Assembly (NCBI RefSeq): GCF_027744825.2
Contig: NC_071347.1
Coordinates: forward strand, 19,602,001-19,666,000
From: Synchiropus splendidus
Lineage: Eukaryota; Chordata; Actinopteri; Syngnathiformes; Callionymidae
Direction: 5' to 3'
Length of the DNA: 64,000 nucleotides
The notes under the pieces are model-generated. The model made no database searches. It saw only the letters and a program-made list of their open reading frames with translations, and was not told the DNA's origin. Both the position numbers and the translations under genes were made by a program. This document shows, piece after piece, positions 48,101 to 60,079 of this stretch. Positions within the stretch are counted from its first letter, which is position 1. Each line of letters begins with the position of its first letter.

Positions 48101-51100
48101 ATTTTTTTCTAAAAGTTGACCTCTAAATGACCCCGGTGACGCCCTTCTTCTGCTCAACAGCGAGTCGCTCTGGAGTCATTTCAGGTCGACCAAGTGTTTA
48201 AACAAGTGACGCGGCAGAGTTCTCCTCATCAGATGGTTTATTTGTGCCGTTTAACAACCTCTGTTTTGTTGGAGGTCTGACTCCGTGAAGGCAGCTGGAC
48301 CGAAAATACCAGCTTGTATTGAAAAACTGGAGCTTTGACTCGCTCAGATTCGCCTTTGATCTTGCCATGTGATTTTGTGATTCATTGCGAGTCTGGTTGC
48401 AGGTCCGGACGGAGAACCCAATTGGCCCAAGAAGTACCCGTACTGTGGCGGAAGCTTCCAGTCTCCCATTGACATCCAAACGGAGCAGCTGAGGTTCGAC
48501 CCGACGCTGAGAGCCGTTGAGGTCCAGAATTACGAGCTGTCGCCCGGCGAGCAGCTCACGCTCGGAAACAATGGACACTCGGGTGAGAAACAGTCAACAT
48601 TGGCCCTGTGCTCCATTGTTGGGGACAATGAGAAGCGCGTGCATGGAGGCTCCTCGCAACCTCCTCATTAGAAGACTTCCACGTAAACGTGCAGCATCTT
48701 CTAATTTCTGGGTCAAACGGGAGAAAATGACAGGAGGATCGTCTTTCCAAATCTGCCTCGGCAATTTTCCCTAATCACTCTCTCATTATCTTTGCTGTCC
48801 GTCCAGCCTCAGAAACATTGTCGAGTCACTCCCTCGCCTGAGTCGCCTTCCGACCAGATGGCAAATCAGCGTCTTTGAAAAGTGGTGTCTGCTCACCCTC
48901 CGTGCCCCACAACACTAAGACACACAATAGAATATTAAGGTGTTTTCTAAGACAGGAAGATATTCAGTTCCCACTCTACGGAGCGGAGTAGGTTCCAGTG
49001 TGGTACCATGCTAGGATGCCGCCTGCACAACAAGTCCCCTTACTACATTACACTCCACTGTGGAGCAGTGTTTCCATAGCAAAGTGGACGTGACTGACCA
49101 TGATGCTCATCATGATGTGTCCTCAGATACCTTGGAAAAGTAGCCAGACGACTGTTTACTTCCTTACAAAGGTACCACAGCTAAAGCTGGCATGTAACTC
49201 AGTCCAAGCTACTTACTGTTAGTCACACTCAGCGGCTGCCACTCTTTGACTCGACATGAAAACAACATCCGCGTTGCTGCTAGTTGGAAGTGTATTTTTC
49301 TCTCTCCTGACATTTGCGAAATTGAGCTTTTGTTTATGAAGCTTGTTCACGCAAGCAACCTGAGCCCTCTTTCAAATCAAAACGGCAGATCTCAAGTGTC
49401 TCTTTCTAAAATGTGTCAAAAAGACAAAACAAACAAAGCCATATATATTGAAAAACAATTGATATATAATGCTCAGCCACTTGAAGACACATTTCCTGTC
49501 CACCACAAGTCACAGCCCTGACATGTTCAGGGTGTATTGTGACTCCTGTTGGACGCAGCACCTGCACTGTAGGGACAAAAAGAAGTGCTGTTTTCATTGG
49601 ACCATCGAGATGATTCAGAATTTGCCATACACTTGTGAGTCGGCACCTTGAACACAAAGGGACCCTTGATGATGCTGGCTTTTATTGCTAACTTTAATCG
49701 GTATGTCCTTGTGTCAGTGGACCCTGTGGGATTAATACTGTCATTAATACTGGGTGCAAACTCCAAATTGTGAGTGTATTTTCAGTAAGTTAACATGGGT
49801 TATACATCAGTAAGGTGTTACTAAGCAAGAGAGTCACCCTCTACAGGCCTTCTTGTGGCTTCAGATGAGCTCAAAAAGTGGTGGAGATGTGTCCTCCATG
49901 GTGAGGAATCTGTGGCAGCCTGATGGATGAGGCTGGGTTTGACCCTTGTTTTTGGACAACTGCTTTCCTCTCTAACATCCCTCTCCTGTGCACAGAGGGA
50001 GCGAGTTGGTGTCCAAGATCATGACTGACTTCAACTCTATATAACACAATGAGGACGATTGAGAATGGAGGCTTGTCCTCCAACATCTGACCACAAAATG
50101 ATAAAGAAAAAAATCCAGAAAAGATGCCAATTAAACCAAGATAAGGAGTGACTTCCTGGGAAGGAAATATGGAAATACAGAAATGCACAAGTCATAGCTA
50201 TAAAAAAGTTCACTATAGTCTGAATTCCTGAATCTGTGAGAACTTCCAGAAGTACTCCTTGAGGAGTGGAAAAATATTTCAACACGTCTTTTTATTCCAC
50301 ACAATGACAGTTTATTCAAACCCTCCGCTTTGTTTCTAAACAAAGGTTACCCATGTCTGAACCCCCAATTGCTGGGCGGCTCCCCTGTGCTGAAGAATTT
50401 TGGCGTGAGATGGTGCGCGTCTTGAGTGGTACGAGTCAATCGACGGGTCACGCACGCAACACTCGTGAGCCTGCTGAAGGCTCCTTGGCAATGCAGGCGT
50501 GGACGAACGTCATCAGTTTGAGAATCGCTGAGCGAGGCTCTCCAAACATCAGTCACTCGCTGATGAAGGTGGAGCGCGTCAGTGTCTGAGAGAACGTCTG
50601 CTTCACTCTCCACAGTTCAGCTGTCGCTGCCCTCCAAGATGCACATCTCCAGTCTCCCTCACCGCTACACTGCAACTCAACTGCACTTCCACTGGGGAAG
50701 CTCTGGCAAACCTGCCGGCTCTGAGCACCTGATCAACAGTCGACAGTATGCAGCCGAGGTAACAACGCACAGAAGGGTGGAGTTGCTGCCGAGCCTCGAG
50801 CGCCGTCCACTATATTTCTTTATCATTCACTATATTTGAAACTTCAAGAAACATTCTCTAATGTTCAAATGTCCTCATGTTTGTGCCGGAGAACGTAGAG
50901 AAGGAAAGCAGCAACAGAATGTGAAGAGGAACTTGTCAGGTGTCACAGGTTCTTGTTTATGAAATAAGATCTGTTTGTAAAAGGAAAAGTTATTAAAAAA
51001 TAGGACTAAATGTGTAATTGTTAAAAATACATGTATTCTTAAATGTTCTAGGGATTAAAATTTAGTTATTTTGTGACACATTTATTGGGAAAAATGGCTG

Positions 51101-54100
51101 GTCCACTTGGAGGAAATATTTTTATTCAAGAGAAGTAACACTTTTTTTTTTTTTTTGGGGACATTAATCAATCACTGAGGCTCTTATTTCACCACATTGA
51201 CAATGGCCTCATGATATCAATGAACAGCTCTCTTTTTTTAAGGCTTTTATTGCATTGACTTTATGTGAGTGAATGAATTAATGTTTATTTTCAGTCACAC
51301 AACATGCACAGACAGCCTTATTGTCATACCCATTAATCATCACATGTTGGTTACATAATCACTTCCACTCAAAAGAGGCTTGAAAAAAAAAACATTTGAC
51401 CATTGACCTAAAAAGAAATAGCTCACGGCTTGCACTATCATCGTCACAATGATATGGTTTACATTACAATGGTTATATTTATTTTTTGATTTCATGCATG
51501 TAATATAGTTTTGGGAAGAGGTTGACAACTGAACGACTGACCGAGGTCCAGGAACACGACCCGGTGTGAAGCAAGTGAGGAAGAAACACTCCTCTGTGTT
51601 TGTGTGAATGGCAGCTTTGTGGATTTATTTAAATCCGACGGTTTCTCCCAAGATCAGAGCGACAGCATCACCGCTCGCTGACAAATGACTTAACAGTCTG
51701 AGACGTCCACACCGGCCTTTTGACTGGCAGGGTCTCTAGCCGACGACAGCCTTCAAGGCAGCGTCCGGATGACAAGTTGATGACCTCCCAAATTGCTGTA
51801 TTAGCATATCAATGTTTCTGCTTCTGAGGCAGAAGCTCACAGTGGCTGCGCACAGCAGCTTCACATCTCGAGCTGCAAATATGAAGGATGCTGTTTACAG
51901 TATACACACTTATATGATTTATACCGTCATGAGTTTTGCAGTGAAAAGGGAGACATCATGAACGGCAGCACAGCCAATTACATAAAGGGAAAGGAAAACA
52001 TAAATATGTGAGGTAGTCCAGTTATGACCCGACTAGGTGGAGGTCTCAGGGCGTGCCCGAACAATATGTCTGTCATTCGCCCCCGGAATTTTCTCTGGGG
52101 AGCTGGGGACGGGGTCTGTGTTTGAGGGACTCTGGACCTGTTGACTGTGGCTGCTGCCCCCTTGACCCAACCTTGGCAACGTGTAAAATGGATGCTCTGA
52201 CAAAAGGGGTAGAAAACCAATGTTGTTTTGTGAAATTACAGAATGCGACATTCGACATAGTATGATGTGATATACAGAGGAATTTTGGATAATATATCTA
52301 AAAATTAAACCACCTGAACGTAGATCAAATAAACAATTGGCTTCCTGACATTCTGCCCTGCAGTTGAACTTCTTGACTTACGCTGTGTGAACTCAGCGCC
52401 TCAGTAGCACTGTCTGACCACCAGACTGTTTTCATTGAAAGAGCTGATGAGTTTCATTGATTTAAAAAAATACCCTGAATTATGAAGACAAATCTCTGCC
52501 CGGTGTTATTTCAGTGTCAGATGTGGTGGGCGGCGCAGCCGTGTTTGACCATGACATGGTTTCATCTGTGAGTCCCAGAGGACACGTCGGTGGAGCGAGT
52601 CATTTCAAGTCTCTCCAGAGTTCATAACCACAGCTCCGTCATGACGTGCTCCGTTTGAGGGCAGAGTGACTGGACGCTCAGCGTTTCCCAGAAAGAGTGC
52701 CAAAGTCCAGATCTGTGGATAGGAAAGAGGGAAAATTCTCTGTTTTGGTCTCAGAGCCAGTTAAAGACATCATCCTACGTCCAAAATAAACGGACGTGTG
52801 GTCGCCTGATGTCACTGCGGATGATGGATGTGCCACCTACTGCGAAATCCTTTATGACAAAGGGAGCCAGCTGTTTCTAATATGATATCTTTCACTCCAC
52901 AGATGCATATCGTGCACTATAATTCGGACAAGTACGCCAACATGTCCATGGCGGTGGACAAATCGGACGGCCTGGCGGTGCTTGGCGTTCTCATCGAGGT
53001 GAACCAAGTTGTGCGACATAACGTTCGTAACAGCAGCTAATGTATGTTGATACTTCTTCACACAGATTGGGGAGTTCAACCCTGAATTTGAGCAGTTTCT
53101 CAAGTTCATCAACGGCATCAAATACTCTGGTGAGTCGTTCAACATCGACACTCTATAGTGATTTATATGTATCAGAAAAAAACGTGCCAGGTACTTATTC
53201 AGACTCACTGGTGTAGGACGTTACATGGTGGTGTTCCTCAGGGTTCAATTCTTACACCTACTTTGTTTAACCGTCACGCTAAAATCTTTAATATGTTCAG
53301 GATCACGTTCGACTTTTAATACATTTGCAAGCATGTTGGCGTCCCTGCTGGTTCTCTAAGCAAGCCCTTCATCACAGCACCCCTCCAAGATGTCACCCGC
53401 TTCCTGTCAGAGACCAACACCTGCATGTTGACTTGATGCTTTCAGATGGTGTTATGGTTGGGCCACAGAGTGGCGCTCAGTTCCCTCTGAAGTATCAGTC
53501 ATGTCCATTGGTATGTAAATCACCTACATTGGATTCAGAAATCCACCTGAAAATGATCTATATGCGACGGAATCAGAATGTGTTGTATAGACTTCTGACT
53601 AAGGTCCTCCTTTGCTGGTCGTTCTCCATCTTCTGCAAGGTTTGCACCTCACCAGTGCCCAGTTTGATAGTGGGAGATTGACTACAGGCAGCTGACTCGC
53701 TGAGAAATCCACTTGCTGCCACGGCAGCTAGAATTATTAAAATCCTGGAGGACAGTACAAACACTTCTAGATATCTCACTAAGGCTCTTCCAAGGTGTTA
53801 TGGTTGAAGATCATTTCTCTTAGATAGGAGTTTGTCCGAAGGAGGTATAGTCATAAATGTTGACTGCCTTCTTCAGGCTGTGACTAGCTTGAGAGTATGA
53901 GCTACTTGCAGCTGTGGCAGAGAAATGAAATTGTAGAAATTGTATGCTGTGTCTGTTGTTGAGGCAGTCGGTTGGTCACCAGCCTCAGAGTCCTGGTACC
54001 AATTGTCACTCAGATGTTTGGGCAACAGTTTCATGACCTGGATCAGCTCTGAAATGTATAGAAAAACAGGTTTTTGTGTGCTTGATGGCGCTATCCTGTT

Positions 54101-57100
54101 TGTCTTTTACAGGCACATTTGTCAACCATGTTTGTTATGATAACTTTCAGGTCAGAAAATCCAGGTTCCTGGTTTTAACGTCCGAGGTCTGTTGCCGCCA
54201 CGTTTGGAGGAGTATTACCGCTACGACGGTTCTCTGACCACTCCTCCCTGCTACCCGAGCGTCCTCTGGACCGTATTCCGGAACCACGTAACAATCTCTC
54301 GTAAACAGGTACTTTCCCTCAAATGTGGACGGTACTGCTAAGCGTTAAGGCTTAAAAGATCATTGTCAACAGTTTTGTTTGTGTCTCTGCAGTTCTTGTC
54401 CCTCGCAACAGCCCTGTACTCCACCCACCCTCAGGACTCGGCTCCCGTTCCTCTGAATGGTAACTTCAGGAAACCGCAGCTGGCCGACAGCAGAGTCGTG
54501 CTGGTGTCGTTCAAGGACAGTGAGTCCGTCAGAGCGGTCCTCGGTGCATGTGCGCTTCGGTTAATGGGGTGAAATAACCGCACAGTTGCGACGTATTTCT
54601 GGGAACAACATGGCTGTCATGTTGTGCGGTGTCACCTACTTCAGATGGTGATGAGCCCAGCTGGAGGTACTGAAGAGACTGGCTGGGTCAAAAACAGCTG
54701 CCTTTAAATTGGTCTGAGCGCCGACTTTCTTGTGGCCTGCCTGTCGACCAGAGTGTCTGGTATTTATGTCTGTGGGATGATTCTGCATGTTCTCATTACT
54801 TCCAAGCTTCCTATCCTGGGCAGTGCACTTTATTGGCCTTTTTGTTTGGACATAGCAACGTTGCATCTCCTAAAATCTGCTTCCATGAGTGGCATCCAGC
54901 TGGAAATGTGCTTTGGGAACGTCAATACAAAGGGTTGCATGCTGGGCATGAAGGCCCCGACGTCCAAGTGATTTCCCGCAGTCCAGGAAGTGTAACCCGC
55001 TGTGATTGTGTCTGATGCAGGCAGCCGAGCCGCCGGTCCTCTCGCTGTCTCGTCTCCTCTCACGAGGAGGAGGGTCATTCAGCAGCTGCTGGTGGGTGAC
55101 TTGGCAGACTTGGCCGACGAAGGGCTTTATCAGCTGCTCCCGAGCGGCTCAGAGAAGCCCGGCCAGAAGAAGGACCTCAAGACCCTAGAGAGCTGGAGCG
55201 CAGCCAGAGCCCTGCGGAAGAAGAGTCAGAGCGACCGCTCTGTGGGAAAACTGAAGTTGGCACAAGAGGCTTTATGCTACGGCGCTCTGGAACAGAAAGT
55301 GTTCCTTCAGCTCAAAGCGACTCACAGCGAGAACCAGCTGGCTCAGACGCTCAGAGACCAAGTCTTTCCTGAGCTCAACCTCAGAAGCTACCTGGAGTGC
55401 AAGTCCGAGTTAGCCCTTCCCACCATCCGACACATTCTGAGAGCACGAAGAACGGACGAGGCTGTGGAGCTGGACCACTCTCTGACCAGAGCTCTGAGGA
55501 ATCACAAACCGGCACCCGCGGCAGGAAAGCATGGAGACGTCTCCCGCACATACGTGCCCAAGAAGCCTCACAGATCCACTCAAGTGCATCCCTGGCTGCT
55601 GCCCATGGAGAGGGAGGACTGAAGACAAGCACATGAGACGCACATCCCCTGATGCCTCAGTCACTGAAGACTGCATAAATTATTGATAATATATTTAATA
55701 TTTAACGACTTTGAGGTGCACATAATCTGATTATTTTACATCCCCTGAAGCCGACAACCGAATGAGTGAATCATTGAAATTCACAAGCTTTTCCTTCTGG
55801 CTTTGATGAGTGACAATGCCAAACAAAAAAAGAGTTCAAAGATCTCATATGATAAAGTCGATACAACTTGCTACAAGAATTGAAAATGCTTTTAGCGACT
55901 TAGCTGCTTGGAAACAGGGAACACTTTTCAATAAAGCATCACGCTTCAATCTCACTGGTGTTTTTGGCTTGTTGGTGCCAGATTAAAGACAAACGATAGC
56001 AAATGAAAGACTGTTTTTGTATGGACACACAATGTCAGACAAAGGTGTTGGGGGGAAAAAACTATATACTAAGAAGTTATTTGAGCCGTCAATTTCCTAC
56101 AAATCTGACGGCACCTGAACACCTCACCAGATCAGCCTCTGGTTGGTTGGTTTCTGACTGAGTTTGAGGTATTTGAGTTTTCAATGTAATCTGCAGCTTC
56201 TTAGCTCGACGTTGCTCAATAAAACTGCAGCTGTAGCTTGTGCTGTGGCCTCACAAGAAGGCCGTGACTTGGGGTTAGTTTTTCCTGCTTTAGTTTCAGT
56301 CAAAAACACGGGTTTATTCATGGCTGTTAACTGCACACAAGTGTGGACTGGTGACCTGCCCGGGTGCCTTAACAGATCAGGTCTGAACACTTAGGTAGCC
56401 CTCTTGACAATACAATCCACTTTTTGTGATAAGCTACATTATAGTTGTATATTTGTTTAACTGCTGCATAGTTAACTAGGGACCTGTAAGTTGAGAAAGT
56501 CTCTGGTATTTTTCTGTGCAAAATTCTCTTCTCTATCTGAGTCTGTTTCACTCCAGATTATATTTTCACTCTCCACTTCTCTTTGTGTTGCTCAGCCGAT
56601 CAGTCTTGGATGGAAACTGGTACGTTGTCTGTGTTGTTTTTAACATCTGCCTCACTCGGTAGTTAGTGTTTTAACTTGAACTAAAAAGCATGATGGAGTA
56701 GCTGTTTGTGTCAGTCACATTAGTTTCATGCCTGTTTCCTGTCTCACCTCTCAGAAGCAACACAGACTAGAACTGCGTCTCTCCTCCTCAGGTTTGCTGA
56801 TGCCCATCCTGGTGGGCTCCTCCATGGGCATCGTGCTCATCCTCTCCCTGATCTGCTGTCTTTTGAAGCCCAAACGGTGAGTGGAGAACAGAGAGTAATG
56901 GACTGAGATGACAGGAGGTGAAGAAGAGAGTGCAGACAGTGAAGATGTCATGATAAAGCTGCATTTTTTTCATTCCGTCCTATATATTATCTCCAAATAA
57001 TATCCAAACTTCATGATAAATTGTAATAATTTTATTCCACGGCCACTGTATTTTACTCCCTTCTTCTACTCCCTTCTATTGAACTTTGTGTGTTTGGGCG

Positions 57101-58474
57101 GTTCAAACAAAAACCTGCACCACCCCGGCCCTTTGAGGACCGGATTGCCCTGCTGTAGATCCAACACTGAAGGACCGAGTCCTTACATGAACCGGTGATA
57201 TTTTTAGTTCAATGTATATATGTGCAGCGAGAGGGTATTTTGGGGCAACGTTTTATTGTAGATGAAAAAAACCTCTGGTTGACATTTAATGAGATTTTTT
57301 TGAGTCTAATTCCGGCCCATGTTAGTCACCCGGACAGCTCAGCATAGGAGAAATTATAATCCCATTTCGTGTAATTGTGGTTGAGTTAAAAGGAGTCGCA
57401 CCCTGGATTATTTTTGAAGACTTCTCCTCACTGGCCTAGATTCTGTTTATAGGAGACATCAGAAGAAGTCCTCGGACGGGTGAAAGCCTGATTTTCTTTC
57501 TCCATTTTAAAAGGCTTAGTTTGTGTCCTCTGAAGAACCTTTAGATATTTAGACGTGTGAAGGGGATGTGTCGTTTCAAAACACACTTCCAAAAGGTCAG
57601 ATGAGCCAAACTTTAATGAACCTTTTGCGCTCGTATTTGGGTCTGAGGTGGAAGGAAGGACTGTAAATTGTTAATGATAGTTAAGTCCACAGCTGGAGTG
57701 TCAGTAGAGTCACAGTGGGGGGCGAGTTTACTTTGTCCTTTACTATGTTTTAACTAGAAATAAGTTGTGGATCACGAAATGTAAGAGTGTCATGTGGCAT
57801 TCCTTCCACAGCAACTGTTGAAATATCCTCCTCATGTTTTGAGGTGAAATGGTCATATTTCATCAAAAAATGTCCAATGAAGTAAATCAGAACCTTCAAC
57901 ACAGGCAAGGAAATCAGGTCGTGAACGACACAGTCGTTGATCAAAACAATGTCTCAGCAGATATTTATTCATCCTGGAAGTAAGATGATTCAAAACCATG
58001 AAGTGGAAACTATGATGTTTGCTTTACATGACAATTGTCAACTGTTGCAGGACATTTTGGGAGTGCTACAGTTCTGGCAGCTATGATTGTCGCCATGAAA
58101 TGATGTCTCAGATCATAATTCATTGTACTCCTATCCAAACAGACCTTGAGTTTCACCGTAAAAATAGACGAGAAAAACGGATAGTTTTGTTATTTTGATG
58201 TGGCTTCTACATCAACAATATACAGTTTTAAATCTGCATCCGCTGACAGCACTATCTTTTTGCAACCTCATTTATTATATTCCCTAACATTAATTTTCCT
58301 TTTGTTCAATGTTAGATTCATCTTAACCCTTATTTTGACCTAATAGATATTCACATCCATGGTGTTGAGTGTCTATTGTGTTCGTGGCTCCTCAGGTCTG
58401 GTGCTGGACAGGACAAAGAGAAGAGTGTCGGCTTCAGCTTTGCAGAGCGAGATGAGTATGGCTCCACCGTCTAG
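45135..58474 (+). CDS. ca12: Membrane carbonic anhydrase, CA12-like (transmembrane isoform)
   Basis: Extracellular zinc enzyme hydrating CO2 to bicarbonate at the plasma membrane. Eleven coding exons in phase: 45135-45192, 45324-45344, 48403-48582, 50616-50758, 52903-52998, 53066-53129, 54151-54308, 54393-54519, 56596-56619, 56792-56876 and 58396-58474, giving 344 residues. A signal peptide ([12 protein letters not shown]...) precedes the CA domain. Zinc ligands are the two His of QLHFHWG and the first His of MHIVHYN; the proton-shuttle His (NNGHSV), the gatekeeper Glu (GSEH) and Thr of SLTTPPC are intact, so it should be active. Cys in YPYCGG and TTPPC form the disulfide of the membrane CAs. 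The TM helix (from [15 protein letters not shown]) keeps a GxxxG dimer motif as in human CA12. The tail ends -YGSTV, a possible PDZ ligand not in human CA12. CA12 is favoured over CA9/CA14 by similarity and by USP3/FBXL22 linkage. Confidence 0.93.
47296..47470 (-). other. GC-richer island in CA12-like intron 2 with a signal-peptide-like short frame
   Basis: Within very AT-rich intron sequence this segment stands out in composition. On the minus strand an ATG begins [11 protein letters not shown], a hydrophobic signal-like stretch ending at a possible GTGAGC donor, and the frame stays open for about 46 codons. No partner exon or family could be recognised, so this may be a relic exon, a regulatory island or chance. 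Confidence 0.15.
55021..55622 (+). CDS. Alternative 3'-terminal exon of the CA12-like gene encoding a 200-residue unknown domain
   Basis: An AG acceptor at 55019-55020 opens a frame that matches the phase left by CA12-like exon 8 (phase 1, ...VSFKD then Ser) and continues for 200 codons to TGA at 55620. Codon choice is that of a gene (many CTG, CAG, GAG, AAG). The only Met is six residues from the end, so it cannot be a separate intronless gene starting here. AATAAA follows at 55930. Joined to exons 1-8 it would give a 482-residue protein with the full catalytic domain and no transmembrane helix, hence probably secreted. The added region is polar and helix-prone, starts after a TRRRV basic site, has two Cys (EALCYG, YLECKS) and ends in a Pro/His-rich tail ([16 protein letters not shown]). 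I recognise no known domain. It might instead end a transcript from another promoter. Confidence 0.6.
55930..55935 (+). terminator. Polyadenylation signal for the alternative CA12-like 3' end
   Basis: AATAAA 308 bases after the stop of the 55021-55622 exon, followed about 20 bases later by a GT/T-rich downstream element (from 'ctggtgtttttggcttgttggtg'). It supports real 3'-end formation inside this intron. Confidence 0.7.
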
Positions 58475-60045
58475 CTGGTCCTGCTGGGGAGACATATCGA
58501 AGCCACTTCTGCAAACCGCATCACTGCTGGGTCCAATGGCACTTGTCTGAAGTGTGCCAGTTACAAGGCTTAAGTACATTACAAGATATTGCTTGCATGC
58601 GCCTCAGGTTTTAATTAATGAGTGTCCTTTCCACCGAGCAGCGCAAACTTGTCAGATCTGTTGTTGGGCAACTTATTTACTTGGAGCCGCCTCAACAGCT
58701 GTCCCCTCCTTAAATATCCATCATGATGTGGCCGATCCCTGCAGGAGAAAACGTCCCGGCAGACGTTTGAACTGACAGCAGTCTCTGGTCATCCGTGCCC
58801 TCGGGCCGTCCTGGCGTGGCGATGGGCCCGGCCACAGTCACAACAATAGCAGAACAGACATCAGTGATGGTAGGGTGGCGTGAGAGGGATGGGCTGCACC
58901 ACATCACCACCAGCCCTGTACTTAGCGTCGGTCTATGGATCTTTAATAAACGGGTGCATCGCGGCAGACAAACACAGGAACACACAGATCTTTCCTAGTC
59001 GAGGATGTTGAGAAAAAGCCCTTTGTGCTCCGGGCCGTACGTGGGCTGACCCCTGACCTTTGCCCGCAGCCCTGGTCACATGATTCGTCGTGTGAACGTC
59101 TCGGTCACAATGTGGACCACAGATTCGCCGGAGTACAATTACATCATGTCATCCTCAGGGTTCCCCACCAGTTTACCATGAACTCATGAAGTTCACGGGT
59201 TCATGCCGAGGCTTCAGCCTCGACTGACAAGCAGTTAAATGTATTTGAAATTCGCCAACAACCATGTGTCATACTGCATTGATGATTTTCTGTCTGTCCT
59301 GATGATGTTTGTGCACATATAGTTGCTTTGGAAAATAAAACCGTAGTTAATTCTTGTGTTTATTGCCTAGTTCAAAATATATATATTCTGTTTGAATGAC
59401 GTCAACTAACCTTATTGTTTAGCCTGTTTTTTTATCGTCTACTCTTTTGGAGCCGACCCGTTAATGAGCTTACTCATTACATTCCATCATTGAACCAGTT
59501 CCTCCTCATTGGCAGCAAGGTATGCCTGTTTAAATAACCAATGTTGTAACCGTATACAGTTGTTTGAGGAGCTTTCAATGTCTCAATAGTCAAGAAGAAG
59601 AGATGCTTTTTGAAAAGACAGAGTAATTGAAAATAGCCTGTAACTAAAAGGAAAATGTATTGATTTTGAGTAAACTAGATGTAATTAAATCTCCCACATA
59701 AATGCCTGTATTGCATTTCAATTTAAAATATGTGGGAAAAATTGAAAGTCGATTTACTGTCTGATAACAAATAATCGAATTGAATTTAGTCAAAATAAAT
59801 ACCTATGAGAAAAATACTGAAAACTGATCAAACTACATTGGTGTGTAATAACAACATCCCTGAACGAATTAACGAACCAGCGAGATATTTTTAGCTTGTT
59901 TTGTCCAATATTTCTACGTTTTGCGTTTCTTTCTTTTTTGCAGCAGCACTGCCCTCTTTTGGAAAATAGCCTTAACTACAACAACAGTATCAACCCTTTC
60001 ACATCCGGGTAATCCATTCCTCTTCCGCGTCAGCGCCACACACCA
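58475..60045 (+). other. CA12-like 3' untranslated region and spacer before MAN2C1
   Basis: AATAAA hexamers at 58945-58950 and 59334-59339 could end the membrane-form transcript. The rest of the 1.6-kb spacer is AT-rich, and I see no exon in it. Confidence 0.5.
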
Positions 60046-60055
60046 GTCACGTGAC
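60046..60055. promoter_or_regulatory. Palindromic CLEAR/E-box GTCACGTGAC upstream of MAN2C1
   Basis: A perfect 10-bp palindrome 25 bases before the ATG, equal to the consensus bound by TFEB/TFE3/MITF (CLEAR element) and by USF-type bHLH-ZIP factors. ETS-like CTTCC/TTCCGC sequence is nearby and no TATA box is seen. Lying this close to the ATG, it could be in the 5' untranslated region or at the transcription start. Confidence 0.5.
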
Positions 60056-60079
60056 CCGTGCTGCTCTCTTCAGGTTACT

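Noticed and set aside
48198..48578. 126-codon minus-strand frame
   Set aside because: It is antisense to CA12-like exon 3, whose plus-strand coding is certain.
55002..55622. A stand-alone intronless gene nested in the CA12-like intron
   Set aside because: The frame has no ATG until six residues from the end and starts right after a splice acceptor in the phase of CA12-like exon 8, so a terminal exon is the better explanation.
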